From Lolium rigidum (taxonomy: Eukaryota > Streptophyta > Magnoliopsida > Poales > Poaceae), in the NCBI RefSeq assembly GCF_022539505.1, contig NC_061510.1:400440249-400504248 (forward strand): a stretch of 64,000 bases of DNA. Reading direction: 5' to 3'. Below are positions 9,723-20,985 of this stretch, piece by piece. How positions within the stretch are numbered: the first letter of the stretch is position 1; every line of letters starts with the position of its first letter. The position numbers were made by a program, and so were the translations under genes. The notes beneath the pieces are model-generated. The model did no database searches and was not told the origin of the DNA. It saw only the letters and a list, made by a program, of their open reading frames with translations.

Positions 9723-11442
9723 GGCTCAGAAATTTTTTTTTTGTCCAACTGCTTGTCTTAGTGGTAAGTAGATGCAAAGAATTACAGTATTTCTATCAGG
9801 TATGGAAGCTCGAAGCATCGCAAATTGACATGAATCATGATGGAAATTTTCCATTCCAAACAATACACTTTATCTTGGATTGTGGCCTTCGGTTGTAGCT
9901 GGGTTTCAGTTCTTCGACACTGCAAAATGTTCTGAACACTTTATCTAAGTAGTTGTTTCAGCACTGTGAACTTCCATATGTTCTCAACCTTGAGTTACAC
10001 TTTTCCCTTGTATAAATCACTTGGTTTTGTTAACATATTAAAAAATATGTATGGCTTGTTCTTTCTCAAATTTCCATTCACAGCAACTTACACAATTACA
10101 CTTTGCAAGTACTATATACAGTAAACAAGAACAGTGAAAATTCAGAGCCTGTAGCCGACCAATTTCCCAAGCTATGAAGCTATCCTCTTCTGTGCTCGCA
10201 GCTCACGCGAGTCAGCAGCAGGCCGGGGTCTTCAGGAGTAAGTGGAGCACCCTCAAGACGCCATTGGTGCGGAGGCTGCAGACGCCGGCGTCCTCCGCGT
10301 CAGGGATCGGCGAGAATGAGGACCTGCGCCACATGCGGCTCCCATAGACCTGTATAGGCACGGCAGATCACATCGGAGCCGTCGAGAGGTGACTCGACTC
10401 CGGCAACGGCGAGCGTGGATGGATTTTCACTGGAGACGCGTCTCGCAGACTTGGTGCTGAGCTCATCGCCGTCGCCGTCGAGTGAACCGCTGAGCTCATC
10501 GCGGTCGTCGCAGTCGCCGCCTGTTGTTTAGGGATAATACAAGGTGTTGGCATATTTGGCGTTTCCATGTACAAGGGCTAATGTGCAAAATAAACGGGCT
10601 GGACGTGGCACTTTAGGCAAAACTACCTAGGAATGAGCACACGCGCACGATCCAGACCGGGTGGACGAGGATAGCCGGATGCAGGAATACAGGAAAGTTG
10701 GGGATTCATAGGATACGACGCCAACAAATATTTGCAAGTATATGGGAAGCAAATAGAAATATATTTTTCACTTGACGTAAATTACTGCCAGTATGTTCGA
10801 AGGATATCTTTTCAACCCTGAAAACAATTGTTATAAGGAAACAATTACTAGTTGTCTTGGAATCAAAGCAATTGTCCCAACTAAGCAAGATATTCTCGAT
10901 ACATATCAAAATTTGGTCGCATCGGAAATAAAGTTCACCATATAAGGAAACTTTTTTTTCTTGGTAGGGAAGCAATAGTGGTAAACTTTGGAAATATAAT
11001 TTGATTTATTAGAAGCATAGTATATGGCGTAGAACCTGAATTTTCTAGAGATATTGGTTATCATAACTTCTAAAATTAGTTTCCTAATAATCTAGAGAAG
11101 TCGAATCATAACTAACTAATGGCCAGAGCCACGTTTCCCTCAAGAAAAACAACCAGCTCATTACCTAGGAGGGAATCCGATCCCTACGGGAGGAGTTATT
11201 AGAAAGCAATCAACGGAAGCAGGGCCCAGTTATTAGGAAGCAGATCGGACAACCCGCTTGCTTCCAATCCAACGGCCCATGACTGGTCCGATGGAAAGCC
11301 AGTTATCGGGAGCCGATTCCTAGCGATATTGTTCGGGTAAGTGATGGGAAGGTTCGTGGAACGTTAGACTATCCAGCGAGGTGGTACGAGGTAAATAGGC
11401 GTCACGATCGATCACCCGACCGTTTTAATATATACGCGGGCA
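9723..11442. other. No gene recognised
   Basis: AT-rich sequence with a GC-rich island at 10190-10510 whose short ORFs lack domains. The 18-mer GTGAACTTCCATATGTTC at 9966-9983 is the exact reverse complement of 8051-8068, on the other side of the copia fragment. No transposon ends or gene structure could be defined. Confidence 0.3.
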
Positions 11443-11469
11443 GCCCCCGAGTTGGCGACACGAAACTCA

Positions 11470-11569
11470 NNNNNNNNNNNNNNNNNNNNNNNNNNNNNNN
11501 NNNNNNNNNNNNNNNNNNNNNNNNNNNNNNNNNNNNNNNNNNNNNNNNNNNNNNNNNNNNNNNNNNNNN
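11470..11569. other. Assembly gap (100 N)
   Basis: Exactly 100 undetermined bases, a length commonly used for gaps of unknown size. It falls where the 3' LTR of the gypsy element would be expected. ORFs spanning it are artefacts. Confidence 0.99.
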
Positions 11570-11679
11570 GATTCCAAGACCGCTCGTGCCAAGTTAGAAT
11601 TTCTTTGAATTTTGTTCCAGCCACTTTATCAAGATTTTCAATGCTATGTTTCTCGAATGTCCTTAAAAATCTCTCCATG

Positions 11680-12047
11680 AACTAATTGAGAAATTTAAGG
11701 ATGTGCAGAAGATCCATGGCTTTGTAAAAGCTCAGCGATAAGTTTAGTGCCAAGGTTACCCTTATTATGCTTCAAATCTACCATCCCAAACTTGATATGT
11801 GCTTCAAATCTATCATCCCAAACTTGATATGACAAAGGTGGTGGAGACTGTTCATTCAAAGCTGAGGCAATGGCCAAGAGGTGTTGAGAAAATCAATGCG
11901 CGGATCACTCCAGTAGCTGAGGAAATAATTGATGACCTTCTTCGGATGGATGCCGAGTTTTTTTCAGACGGCCATTATGCTGATTTCTTGGGTGCTGCTC
12001 CCGAAGAGGCCAGAGTAAATATTGACGACTTGTTGGGTCACAACTGA
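11680..12047 (+). pseudogene. Antisense 3' ORF remnant of the Tat gypsy element
   Basis: 11799-12047 encodes a C-terminal piece with VVETVHSKLRQWPRGVEKIN, VAEEIIDDLLRMDAEFF and a stop at 12045-12047. It is opposite in sense to the pol genes and lies downstream of integrase. That is the position of the antisense ORF known from Tat elements (gypsy-type transposon domain), and the peptide fits that family as I remember it. A 32-bp tandem duplication (about 11768-11799 and 11800-11831, CTTCAAATCTAYCATCCCAA) breaks the frame just upstream. The N-terminal part is lost toward the gap. Confidence 0.55.
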
Positions 12048-12546
12048 GTTTGTATTTTATCGATAGGGACTATATCTTTGCTGTATTTATATTGTAAGTT
12101 GCATATTTTTCTTCCTTCAAGCCCCCGAGTGTTTCGGTGATAGGTCCTTGTTGTGTATGCGAGGCTGTAAACCAAGGCAACCAACTTTTTATTGAGGATA
12201 CTATATTTACGGGTATAAGCCCCCGAGTATTTTGTTCCTTTGCTGATTGCTATTTTGTATTTTCTTTTTATTTGGCGAGGTATTTGATACCAAGGCGAAA
12301 TATTTCTTGCACATTGGATTTATCTATGTTGTGTATGTGCTGTAACTTCGAGGCGTAAGCCCCCGAGTGTCGACGAAAAGATGTGTATCTCATCACTATA
12401 TTTTATTATATTGCAGCACCGCGAGCCCGCCTCATTAAAAACCTTTCCAGCCCCACTCGGTGCCGTGAAAAGGAAAAGAGTGCGTCTGAAAACTCGCGGG
12501 CGTTTCAGTACATTGTATTTTTACAAAGGAGGACTATATTTCGACT
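12048..12546 (-). repeat. 3' non-coding region of the Tat element
   Basis: Contains the word GCCCCCGAGT at 12121-12130, 12219-12228 and 12359-12368, with one more at 11443-11452 beyond the gap. The regular recurrence suggests a decayed tandem or dispersed motif in the element's 3' region. 12424-12485, read on the minus strand, has the CACTCTTTTCC ... GGAAAGGTTTTTAATGAGG pattern that also occurs in the LINE end at 4340-4400. Confidence 0.6.
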
Positions 12547-12828
12547 CTAAGCGTAGAAACGCCCGAGTCGCGCCACGTTCCAGGGGTTTTTCTCGGGAAC
12601 CCCTGTCTTCTTGTCCTTGATTCTGTACGCTCCTCCTTCGATTACTTCTGTGACGACGTAAGGGCCCAGCCATGGTGACTCGAGCTTTTCAGTACTTTGC
12701 TGATTGAGCCGTAAGACCAAATCTCCCACCTGGAAAGATCTTGGCCGCAACCGTCGACTGTGGTAGTTTTTCAGGTCCTGCTGGTACTTGGTGACTCGTG
12801 AGAGCACTTCATCCCGAGCTTCATCGAG
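12547..12828 (-). pseudogene. Integrase C-terminal end of the Tat element
   Basis: The minus frame gives ALDEARDEVLSRVTKYQQ, then RPRSFQVGDLVLRLNQQ and LESPWLGPYVVTEVI. This is the GPY/F-type C-terminal module of gypsy integrases, ending at a stop at 12547-12549. It continues the integrase that breaks off at 14430. The solo LTR at 12834-14424 separates the two parts. Confidence 0.85.
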
Positions 12829-12833
12829 TGCAT

Positions 12834-14424
12834 TGATACGTCTCCGACGTATCGATAATTTCTTATGTTCCATGCCACATTATTGATGATATCTACATGT
12901 TTTATGCATACTTTATGTCATATTTATGCATTTTCCGGCACTAACCTATTAACGAGATGCCGAAGAGCCGATTCTTGTTTTCATGCTGTTTTTGGTTTCA
13001 GAAATCCTAGTAAGGAAATATTCTCGGAATTGGACGAAATCAACGCCTGTGGTCCTATTTTGCCACGAAGCTTCCGGAAGTCCGAGGGAGAGACGAAGTG
13101 GGGCCACGAGGTGGCGACACACCGAGGCGGCGCGGCCCAAGCCCCGGCCGCGCCGGCCTGTTGTGTGGGCCCCTCGTGACGCCCCTTTACCTGCCCTTCC
13201 GCCTACTTAAAGCCTCCGTCGCGAAACCCCCGCATCGAGAGCCACGATACGGAAAACCTACCGAGACGCCGCCGCCGCCAATCCCATCTCGGGGATTACG
13301 GAGATCGCCTCCGGCACCCTGCCGGAGAGGGGAATCATCTCCCGGAGGACTCTTCACCGCCATGGTCGCCTCCGGAGTGATGAGTGAGTAGTTCACCCTG
13401 GACTATGGGTCCATAGCAGTAGCTAGATGGTTGTCTTCTCCTCATGTGCCTCATTGTCGGATCTTGTGAGCTGCCTAACATGATCAAGATCATCTATCTG
13501 TAATTCTATATGTTTTGTTTGTCGGGATCCGATGGATAGAGAATACTATGTTATGTTGATTATGAATCTATTACCTATGTGTTGTTTATGATCTTGCATG
13601 CTCTCCGTTATTAGTAGAGGCTCTGGCCAAGTTTTTACTCTTAACTCCAAGAGTGAGTATTTATGCTCGATAGTGGGTTCATGCCTCCATTAAATTTGGG
13701 ACAGTGACAAAAAGTTCTAAGGTTGTGGATGTGCTGTTGCCACTAGGGATAAAACATTGATGCTATGTCCGAGGATGTAGTTATTGATTATATTACGCAC
13801 CATACTTAATGCAATTGTCTGTTGTTTGCAACTTAATACTGGAAGGGGTTCGGATGATAACCTGAAGGTGGACTTTTTAGGCATAGATGCATGCTGGATA
13901 GCGGTCTATGTACTTTGTCGTAATGCCCAATTAAATCTCACAATACTCATCATATCATGTATGTGCATGGTCATGCCCTCTCTATTTGTCAATTGCCCGA
14001 CCGTAATTTGTTCACCCAACATGCTATTTATCTTATGGGAGAGACACCTCTAGTGAACTGTGGACCCCGGTCCATTCTTTACATCTGAAATACAAATCTG
14101 CTGCTATTGTTCTTTACTTGTTCTTTGCAAACAATCATCATCCACACTATACATCTAATCCTTTGTTACGAGCAAGCCGGTGAGATTGACAACCTCACTA
14201 TTTCGTTGGGGCAAAGTACTTTGGTTGTGTTGTGCATGTTCCACGTTGGCGCCGGAATCTCTGGTGTTGCGCCGCACTACATCCCGCCGCCAACAACCTT
14301 CAACGTGCTTCTTGGCTCCTCCTGGTTCGATAAACCTTGGTTTCTTTCTGAGGGAAAACTTGCCGCTGTACGCATCACACCTTCCTCTTGGGGTTCCCAA
14401 CGGACGCGTGCTGTACGCGTATCA
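12834..14424 (+). mobile_element. Solo LTR (1591 bp) in the gypsy integrase
   Basis: Starts TGATACG and ends CGTATCA (TG...CA with 7-bp inverted termini). It is flanked by an identical 5-bp duplication TGCAT at 12829-12833 and 14425-14429. The first 20 bases are themselves palindromic (GATACGTC / GACGTATC). There is no internal coding region and all ORFs here are shadows. It resembles LTRs I associate with large Triticeae gypsy families such as Sabrina; the family name comes from memory and is uncertain. A TACTTAAAGC box near 13203 could be the core promoter. It is younger than the element it interrupts. Confidence 0.9.
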
Positions 14425-14429
14425 TGCAT

Positions 14430-15715
14430 CTACGTCATCCTCTAAAGCTCTTCTTGAAATTTCTTCGTCATACTCTGTGACTCTTGGGGAGTCATGCTCT
14501 ATTTCGATCGGTAATACTGCTTCAGCTCCATGGACTAAAAAAACGGAGTTTCTTGCGTCGCCGTATTTGGTGTTGTTCGAATACTCCACAAAACACTTGG
14601 CAGTTCTTCTGGCCAGGTGTGTCGAGCCTTTTCGAGCGGTCCTAGCAGGCGTTTTTTGATACCATTGCAGATAATACCATTGGCTTTCTCGACTTGACCG
14701 TTAGTTTGCGGGTGCCCAACTGACGCGAAGTGCAATTTGATGCCTACTTCTGCGCAGTATGCTTTGAACTCCTTCAACGTGAAGTTGCTGCCATTGTCTG
14801 TGACAATGCTGTGAGGTACTCCAAACCGAAAAACGATACCCTTCACGAACTTTATTGCTGATGCTGCATCTGGTGAATTTATCGGCTTTGCTTCTATCCA
14901 CTTGGTGAATTTGTCGACAGCAACCAACATGTACTCGTATCCTCCTGGCGAAGCTTTGTGTAACTTATCCACCATATCGAGACCCCATTGAGCAAAGGGC
15001 CAGGATAAGGGTATCGGCATTAATTCTGCTGCCGGAGAGTGGGGTTTTGCGGCAAATCTCTGACACGCGTCGCAGGTTCGTACTATCTCTTTTGCATCCT
15101 CGATTGCTGTCAACCAGTAAAATCCAGCCCGAAAAGCCTTTGCTGCAATAGCTCGACTGCTTGCGTGGTGGCCACATATTCCCTCGTGTACATCCTTTAA
15201 GATTATTCTTCCTTCTTCGGGTGTAACACACCTTTGCAGCACTCCCGAAATACTGCGCTTGTATAACTCCCCTTTGACCACTGTGAAGGCTTTGGATCGT
15301 TGAATAACTCGTCTTGCTTCAATTGGGTCGTCAAGTATTTCTTTCCGTAGGATATACGATATGTATGCTTGCATCCATGGAATTTCTACCATCATCACCA
15401 GCTCCTGATCCTCTTCTTTATCTCGAACTTCTTTGTGAGGCGCCGAAGTTTTCTCCTCCTTCGTCTTCTTCTGCGCCTTTGTCTTTGTAGATCTTTCAGC
15501 TATTTCTTTCCAAAACACCCCTGGCGGGATTGGGAGGCACTGTGACCCGATATTTGCGAGAACGTCGGCTTCATCATTGCTCAACCTACTGATGTGTTTT
15601 ACTTCGCATCCATCGAACAGCTTTTCAAGCTCGTTGTACACCTCCTTGTATGCCACCATGCTGTCATTGACTGCGTCACATTGGTTCATAACTTGCTGTG
15701 CTACCAACTGTGAGT
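14430..15715 (-). pseudogene. Archaeal-type RNase H end plus integrase of the Tat element
   Basis: The frame starts with the end of the second RNase H (MNQCDAVNDSMVAYKEVYNE, then LSNDEADVLANIGSQ). It continues into integrase, with an HHCC zinc finger (HEGICGHHASS ... CDACQRFA) and the catalytic core (WGLDMVDKLH, IVTDNGSNF, GHPQTNGQVEKANG) carrying the D, D and E positions. The reading frame is open to the solo LTR. A single-base loss at about 15715-15719 puts this part out of frame with the upstream RNase H. Confidence 0.9.
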
Positions 15716-16430
15716 CCCAAAGATTTTTAGTCGAGTCGCGCCGCAGGCTTTCGCCATCTTCATCCCATGTATAAGGGCTTCATATTCCGCCTCATTATTA
15801 GATGCGTTTGGGAACGTCATCCGCATGACGTATTTCAATTTGTCGTCTTCAGGTGATATGAGTATCACCCCTGCTCCAGCTCCTTCTAACCTTTTGGACC
15901 CGTCGAAGTTCATAGTCCAGGTTCTCGATAAATCCGGAGGTCCTGTGTTTTGCAACTCCATCCATTCTGCGATGAAGTCTGGTAAAATTTGCGACTTTAT
16001 TGCCTTTCTCTTTTCATACGTGATGTCCCGAGGAGAAAGTTCTATTCCCCAAAGGGAGACACGGCCTGTAGCTTCTGGATTGTTGAGTATGTTGGATAAA
16101 GGCGCCTCATTAACCACTATTATCGGATGCGCCGAAAAATAGTGCCGCAATTTTCTTGCGGTTGTGAATACTCCATATGCTAGCTTTTGGTACTGCGGGT
16201 ACCTTTGTTTTGAAGGCGATAACACTTCACTAATGAAATATACTGGCCTCTGCACGCCATGGAGTTTTCCTTCTTCTTCTCGTTCGACAACTAGCGCCGT
16301 GCTGACCACCTGAGGTGTAGCCGCTATGTATAGCAGGAGAGGTTCCTTTTCTTTTGGCGCCACCAAGATCGGTGGTGTCGAGATTGCCCGTTTAAGATCC
16401 TCGAAAGCTCTATCTGCTTCTTCGTTCCAC
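15701..16430 (-). pseudogene. Tandem RNase H domains of the Tat element
   Basis: The upstream half carries the Ty3-type RNase H (LLLYIAATPQVVSTALVVER ... YPQYQKLAYGVFTTARKLRHY). The downstream half carries the archaeal-type RNase H (WTMNFDGSKRLEGAGAGVIL ... NNEAEYEALIHGM). Two RNase H domains in a row place the element in the Tat lineage. The frame is shifted relative to RT by one extra base near 16432 and relative to integrase near 15717, so no functional polyprotein can be made. Confidence 0.88.
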
Positions 16431-17360
16431 TGGAAACTTGTCTCCTTGTTTAATGAGGGCGTAGAATGGTAACGCCTTTTCTCCCGACTCGGCGACGAAT
16501 CTGCTTAAAGCTGCGACTCGCCCCGTTAGCTGTCGTATTTCTTTCAACTTTGTTGGCTTCCTCATTGTTACGATAGCTTGGATTTTTTCGGGATTAGCTT
16601 CGATCCCTCTTGATGATACTAGGAACCCGAGAAGTTCTCCTGCAGGGACACCGAAAGAACACTTCGTCGGATTAAGTTTGAGACAAAATTTGTCGAGGTT
16701 GTCGAAGGTTTCCTTCAAGTCATCGATTAAAGTTGCCCCCTTTTTTGATGTGATGACGACGTCGTCGATGTATACTTGTACATTTTTCCCAATCTGTGTT
16801 ATTAAGCACTTTTGCATCATCCTCTGGTATGTTGCTCCCGCGTTTTTTAAATCGAAAGGCATTGTTCGATAGCAAAACACGCCATAAGGTGTAATGAACG
16901 CTGTTTTGACCTCATCTTCTTCTTTCAATCTGATCTGGTTGTAACCAGAATAAGCATCCAGGAAGGAAAGACGTTCACATCCTGCCGTGGAGTCGATAAT
17001 TTGATCGATCCTCGGGAGGGGAAAGTGATCCTTCGGACAATGTTTGTTGAGACACGTAAAGTCGACACACATGCGAAGGACTTTAGTGTTTTTCTTCGGG
17101 ACCAACACAGGGTTTGCGACCCACGTGGCCTCTGTATGCAGCTCCTTGATGAAACCAGCTTCTCTCAATCGGTCAATCTCTGACAGCATAGCTTTGCGGT
17201 TTGGCTCTGAAAAACGCCGTAAAGGTTGTTTGATTGGTGTCGCTATTGGATCCAAGTTTAGGTGGTGCTCGGCAAGTTCCGTGGGTACTCCTGGCATGTC
17301 AGCTGGACACCATGCAAAGATTTTCCAGTGCTCACGGAGGAACTCGACGAGCGCGCTTTC
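16410..17360 (-). pseudogene. Reverse transcriptase of the Tat element
   Basis: Contains the RT palm motifs: PVLVPKKNTKVLRMCVDF, then YSGYNQIRLKEEDEVKTAF, then the catalytic YIDDVVITSKK (YxDD), then LLGFLVSSRGIEANPEKI. All essential residues are still visible. Upstream, a TAG at about 17358-17360 separates it from the protease frame. Confidence 0.92.
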
Positions 17361-18101
17361 CTATGCGAGGTCCATGTTTGCCGCAATGGACGTCGTTTTC
17401 TTTGGATCTGTCGGGTGAATCTGTACTTCCTTGGAGTCCTTTGCAGTATTAAAGATTGTCTCTTTATTAGGTCTCCCTACATCTGGTAGCACATCATAAT
17501 CAGTTGTGAGCCTTGACTCCATGTATTCTGCTTGCATCCCGAAAGTTTCTGACAGTCGATGAAAATCGTTGTCACATTTGTCGGCTAGTGCGAAACTTCC
17601 TTTAACTGTAATTGGTCCCTTAGGTCCAGGTAACCTCCACAACAAGTATGTGTAATGTGGTACTGCCATAAACCTGGCATATGCTGGCCGTCCCAACAAG
17701 GCGTGATATTGTGATGGGAAATCCACGACTTCAAATTCCAGCTTCTCGATCCTGTAGTTTTCTCGGGTCTCGAATCGAACGTCGAGATTGATCTTCCCCG
17801 GCGGATAACTTGGCTTCTCCGGTGTGATACCGTGGAATCGTGTGTCGGTCGGTTTCAGGTTTGCTAGGGATATATTCATCTTCCTTAGTGTATCTGCATA
17901 CATAAGGTTTAAACTGCTGCCGCCATCTATGAATACTCGAGATACATCGAATCCCGCAATTACTCTGCTGGTAAGATCAATGCTTGATCGCCCTGGTCGA
18001 GGAACTTGTTGTGGATGATCAGCTATTGTGAAGCCAATATCTTGCCCCGACCGGTTAAGGTACTCGATCGTTGGTGGTGGCATCTTCTCCGCCATAAACA
18101 C
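17361..18101 (-). pseudogene. Aspartic protease region of the Tat element
   Basis: The active-site-like motif FIDGGSSLNLMYADTL lies in the first quarter, followed by FHGITPEKPSYPPGKINLDV and FPSQYHALLGRPAYARF, which is the order seen in Tat-type retropepsins. It ends in an in-frame TAG shortly before the RT region. Confidence 0.82.
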
Positions 18102-20594
18102 CTGTCGCGAGATTACTTTCCGAGCTCTATTGGATGGCCTGCCTTTCGAATCATCGAGACCGCTCCGTTAGAGTTTGGATCAACATAGGGCGGTGGAGCA
18201 AAGTCTGCCGCTATTCTGAGCTGATGTCGATTTTCATCTGTAATCGCGGGAGGAGGTGGCAAGTGAATCTCACTCCTAGGTCCTTGAGGATTTCTGTGCG
18301 CTGCTTGAGCATTTGCATGTCCTGCCTATCTTAACATTGCCTGGAAATTTCGGCAATCCTTTTGCAAGTGTCCAGACTGTATTTTTCCATTGCTGTCGAG
18401 AAAGAAGTGCATCTGACACGGCCCGTTCATCATCTCTTCGGGGGACACAAAAGGTCTCTGAAACCTTGGCCCGGTATTTTGCCTGTTGTTTCGGGAGTCA
18501 TCTCTATTGTCGCCTCGCTGTTCGTTGCTCCTCTGGTAATCATCTCTGTTGTTTCCTCCAGTGTTTGCTCGAAAGCCAGCCGAAATTTGCCCAGGCGCGT
18601 CATAACCCGAGTACTGCCGAGGAAATCGTCGCCTATTTTGATAATTTCGGCCACGGTCCTCCTCTGGTGACCTATGCCGTTTGTTGTGAACAGCATCTTC
18701 TCCATCTGCCCATCTGTTTGCTATCTCCATCAACGCTGATACTGTTTTTGGATTGGTTCTCCCCAGATCCTCGACAAAATCTCCTCGCCTGATTCCTGCG
18801 ACAAACGCATCTATCGCTCTCTCGTCAGATATATTCTCTGCCGAGTTTTTGATGATATTCCACCTCTGGATATATTTTCTCATTGATTCGTCTGGCTTCT
18901 ATCGACACGCCCGTAATTCCTCTATAGATGCGGGTTTCTTGCAGGTGGACCGGAAATTCTTGAAGAATATGTCCTCGAAGCTATCCCAGCTGTCGATAGA
19001 CCCTGGAGGAAGCTTCTTGATCCAAGATCGCGCGGCTCCACTTAAATGCACTTGGATGCTTTGCATAGCTGTTGCCCTGGTCCCTCCAGTTAGCTTCACC
19101 GTCTCGAGGTAATCAACTAGCCAATCCTCTGGATCTTGCAGGCCGTCGAATTTCTTGAAGTTATCAGGCAACTTAAATCCCGAAGGGACTCGAGTTTTTC
19201 GTACTCTCCTTGTGAAGCACGGCAAACCGCACATATCCTCGTCGTTTAATTCTGGGGAGTGCCGATGTTCTCTTCTATTTTGCCGTGCCCTGTCCACCCT
19301 TGCTTGTGCTGCTGTGTCTCTTGCTCCACTTGTTCCTTCAGGAGTTGCTGCTACTGTTGCCGCAGGTCGTGGACTATTTTGCCTTGCTGTTCCTTCGGGA
19401 GGTGTTGGTGCAAACGTCGTCCCCATGGCTCCAACTCCTGCCATTGCCATGTTGTACAGTGCTTCCCTTGGATCTCCTGGAGGTGGCCTTGATGCGAGGA
19501 TAAAGGCCTGTGTCGCCATATACCCAGCTTCTGGTGTCTTGGGGATGATGTTTCCTCTCGTGTCTATCGACATAAAAGACATGTTGAGGTTTTGAACCAA
19601 GTACTCTCTTTCTCCTTCAGGTATGTTTTGCAGCCTTGATCTTGCTCTATTCCGAGCTTCTCTGTGGCTATCTCCCGAAGTTCCAGATTGTCGACTTAAC
19701 TCCGCTCTTCGCCTGCTTGAAGTGGAGGCTGCCTCCTTTCTTCTATTTAAAGCAGCTGTCTGTTTTTCCAATTCCCTTGCAGCTCGCGCGAGCCTATATT
19801 GATATGCTTGCAATTCTACTGGCGTGGCTGTTGTAGCCATTGGTTCTGAGCCATCCATATCTCTTGCGGCTCTATCCCATGCTGCCTGCGGGAGTTGAAC
19901 TCTATCGCGAGGCTCAGGTCCGACGTATTTACTGCCTAGACCTTGTCGCAGATTAGAGGGATCGACGTATGGATTTCCCAGATCGTCAAAAGCCTCAGAT
20001 GTTTCCTCCTGATCACGACTTGGCTCTCCGATGGCATAAATCTGATGGTATTTTGTAGTCAGATCTGTGCTATGTTTGGTGACACCATCATAAAGATTGG
20101 CGAAGACCTTGCCCATCGTAGTGGATTTGTCGATGAAATCGAAGGCTGCCGACGCTGCTCGAGTCATCGCTTATATAGGAGTCCGCGGATGACTCGAAGG
20201 ACATGTCGTTGAAGATCTTGGCGAGCTTTTCGCTTGCCCTGGTGCTGATGAATCGTGGCGATGAAGTCTCTTCTTCGCCTGACTCGATTGACGATGTTGA
20301 GTTCGAAAAGTCGGAATCGACCGCCGACAATCCCGACGAAATCGGAATTTCGAGACGATACGTTCCCTCTTTCCCGACGCGAAAGTGGAATCTTCCGAAC
20401 GTCATCTCCATAGGCTCCTCCAGATACGCATATGCATCCAAACGGGAGGGCGGGTGAGGAACAAAATCAACAAGACCAGTTTCGATCTGTTTACCTCTGT
20501 CCATGATGTTGCTTGCTACTGATGAAGTCGACGATCTTGAACGTGCCATCGAGATCAGCTCCTTGTCGCCTCTAGATCCCACAGACGGCGCCAA
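18102..20594 (-). pseudogene. gag region of the Tat element
   Basis: Starts with MAPSVGSRGDKELISMARSR just inside the primer-binding site. The capsid-like retrotransposon gag domain is at about 19200-18560 (KFDGLQDPEDWLVDYLETVK, then SWIKKLPPGSIDSW, then MRKYIQRWNIIKNSAENIS). It is broken by a frameshift near 20160 and in-frame TAG codons at about 18896-18898 and 18323-18325. Arg/Asn-rich sequence follows the capsid. No clear CCHC knuckle was seen. Confidence 0.85.
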
Positions 20595-20595
20595 T
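20578..20595 (-). other. Primer-binding site of the Tat element
   Basis: Directly inside the LTR on the minus strand is ATTGGCGCCGTCTGTGGG. The TGGCGCC start is typical of tRNA primer sites in plant gypsy elements, and this version is familiar from RIRE2/Grande-like elements. The exact tRNA partner was not determined. Confidence 0.75.
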
Positions 20596-20985
20596 TGACA
20601 AGGTATTAACTTGTCAATGCCTACGGATTGTAGACTAGGGTTTAGTTAGATGTAGAGGGCAAGTATATCTCAAAGGTTTCAGCCGAAAAGTACTCGACGA
20701 ATATAAAACTAGGGTTGTGTTGACAGTAAATTCGATCCTCTCTTTGTCCCTCGACTCCCCCTTATATAGGAGGCGGAGCAGAGGGATTCGTAATACACAC
20801 GTTTACAGAGTCCGAGAGGGTTTTCAACCCATCCCGCAAGATTACAAACGATGACTCCTGTTACAACTCTAGTTTTCCTTAATAGTATCTTGGGCTTCCG
20901 AATCTTCTTATTCTTCGGGTGATGGGCCTTCAGTAAACCCCGGGTACCTTCTTCGGCAGGCCCATTGGGTATGCCTATGTCAACA
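20596..20985 (-). repeat. 5' LTR of the Tat element (390 bp)
   Basis: On the minus strand it starts TGTTGACATAGGCAT and ends CTTGTCA, with the primer-binding site immediately next to it. A GGCCCATC/GGGCC-rich start, a TATA box and AT-rich end give the expected U3-R-U5 layout. The outer border at 20985/20986 abuts the acyltransferase fragment. Confidence 0.85.
20762..20769 (-). promoter_or_regulatory. TATA box of the Tat LTR
   Basis: CTATATAAGG on the minus strand, about two thirds of the way from the LTR start, is the likely core promoter. It is followed downstream by a CTCGACTC-like pyrimidine region. Confidence 0.6.

Larger units (their letters stand above)
11443..20985 (-). mobile_element. 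Decayed Ty3/gypsy element, Tat lineage
   Basis: On the minus strand the order is LTR (20985-20596), primer-binding site, gag, protease, reverse transcriptase, RNase H, a second archaeal-type RNase H, integrase, and a long 3' region with an ORF in the opposite orientation. The second RNase H and the antisense 3' ORF are known hallmarks of the Tat lineage (relatives of RIRE2, Grande and Retand). At least four in-frame stops or frameshifts are visible. The integrase is also interrupted by a 1591-bp solo LTR. No matching 3' LTR was found in the window, so it is either in the assembly gap or deleted. The left limit is set by the last GCCCCCGAGT word at 11443, so it is approximate. Confidence 0.85.

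Noticed and set aside
11412..11685. ORFs spanning the N run on both strands
   Set aside because: They contain 33-34 undetermined residues. An open frame across unknown sequence has no meaning.
13098..13391. 97-aa ORF in the solo LTR
   Set aside because: Lies in LTR sequence shared with 1-240 in broken form. No coding family is recognised.
16410..17297. Autonomous active gypsy element
   Set aside because: RT motifs are intact but the polyprotein has several stops and frameshifts, the integrase is split by a solo LTR, and only one LTR is present.
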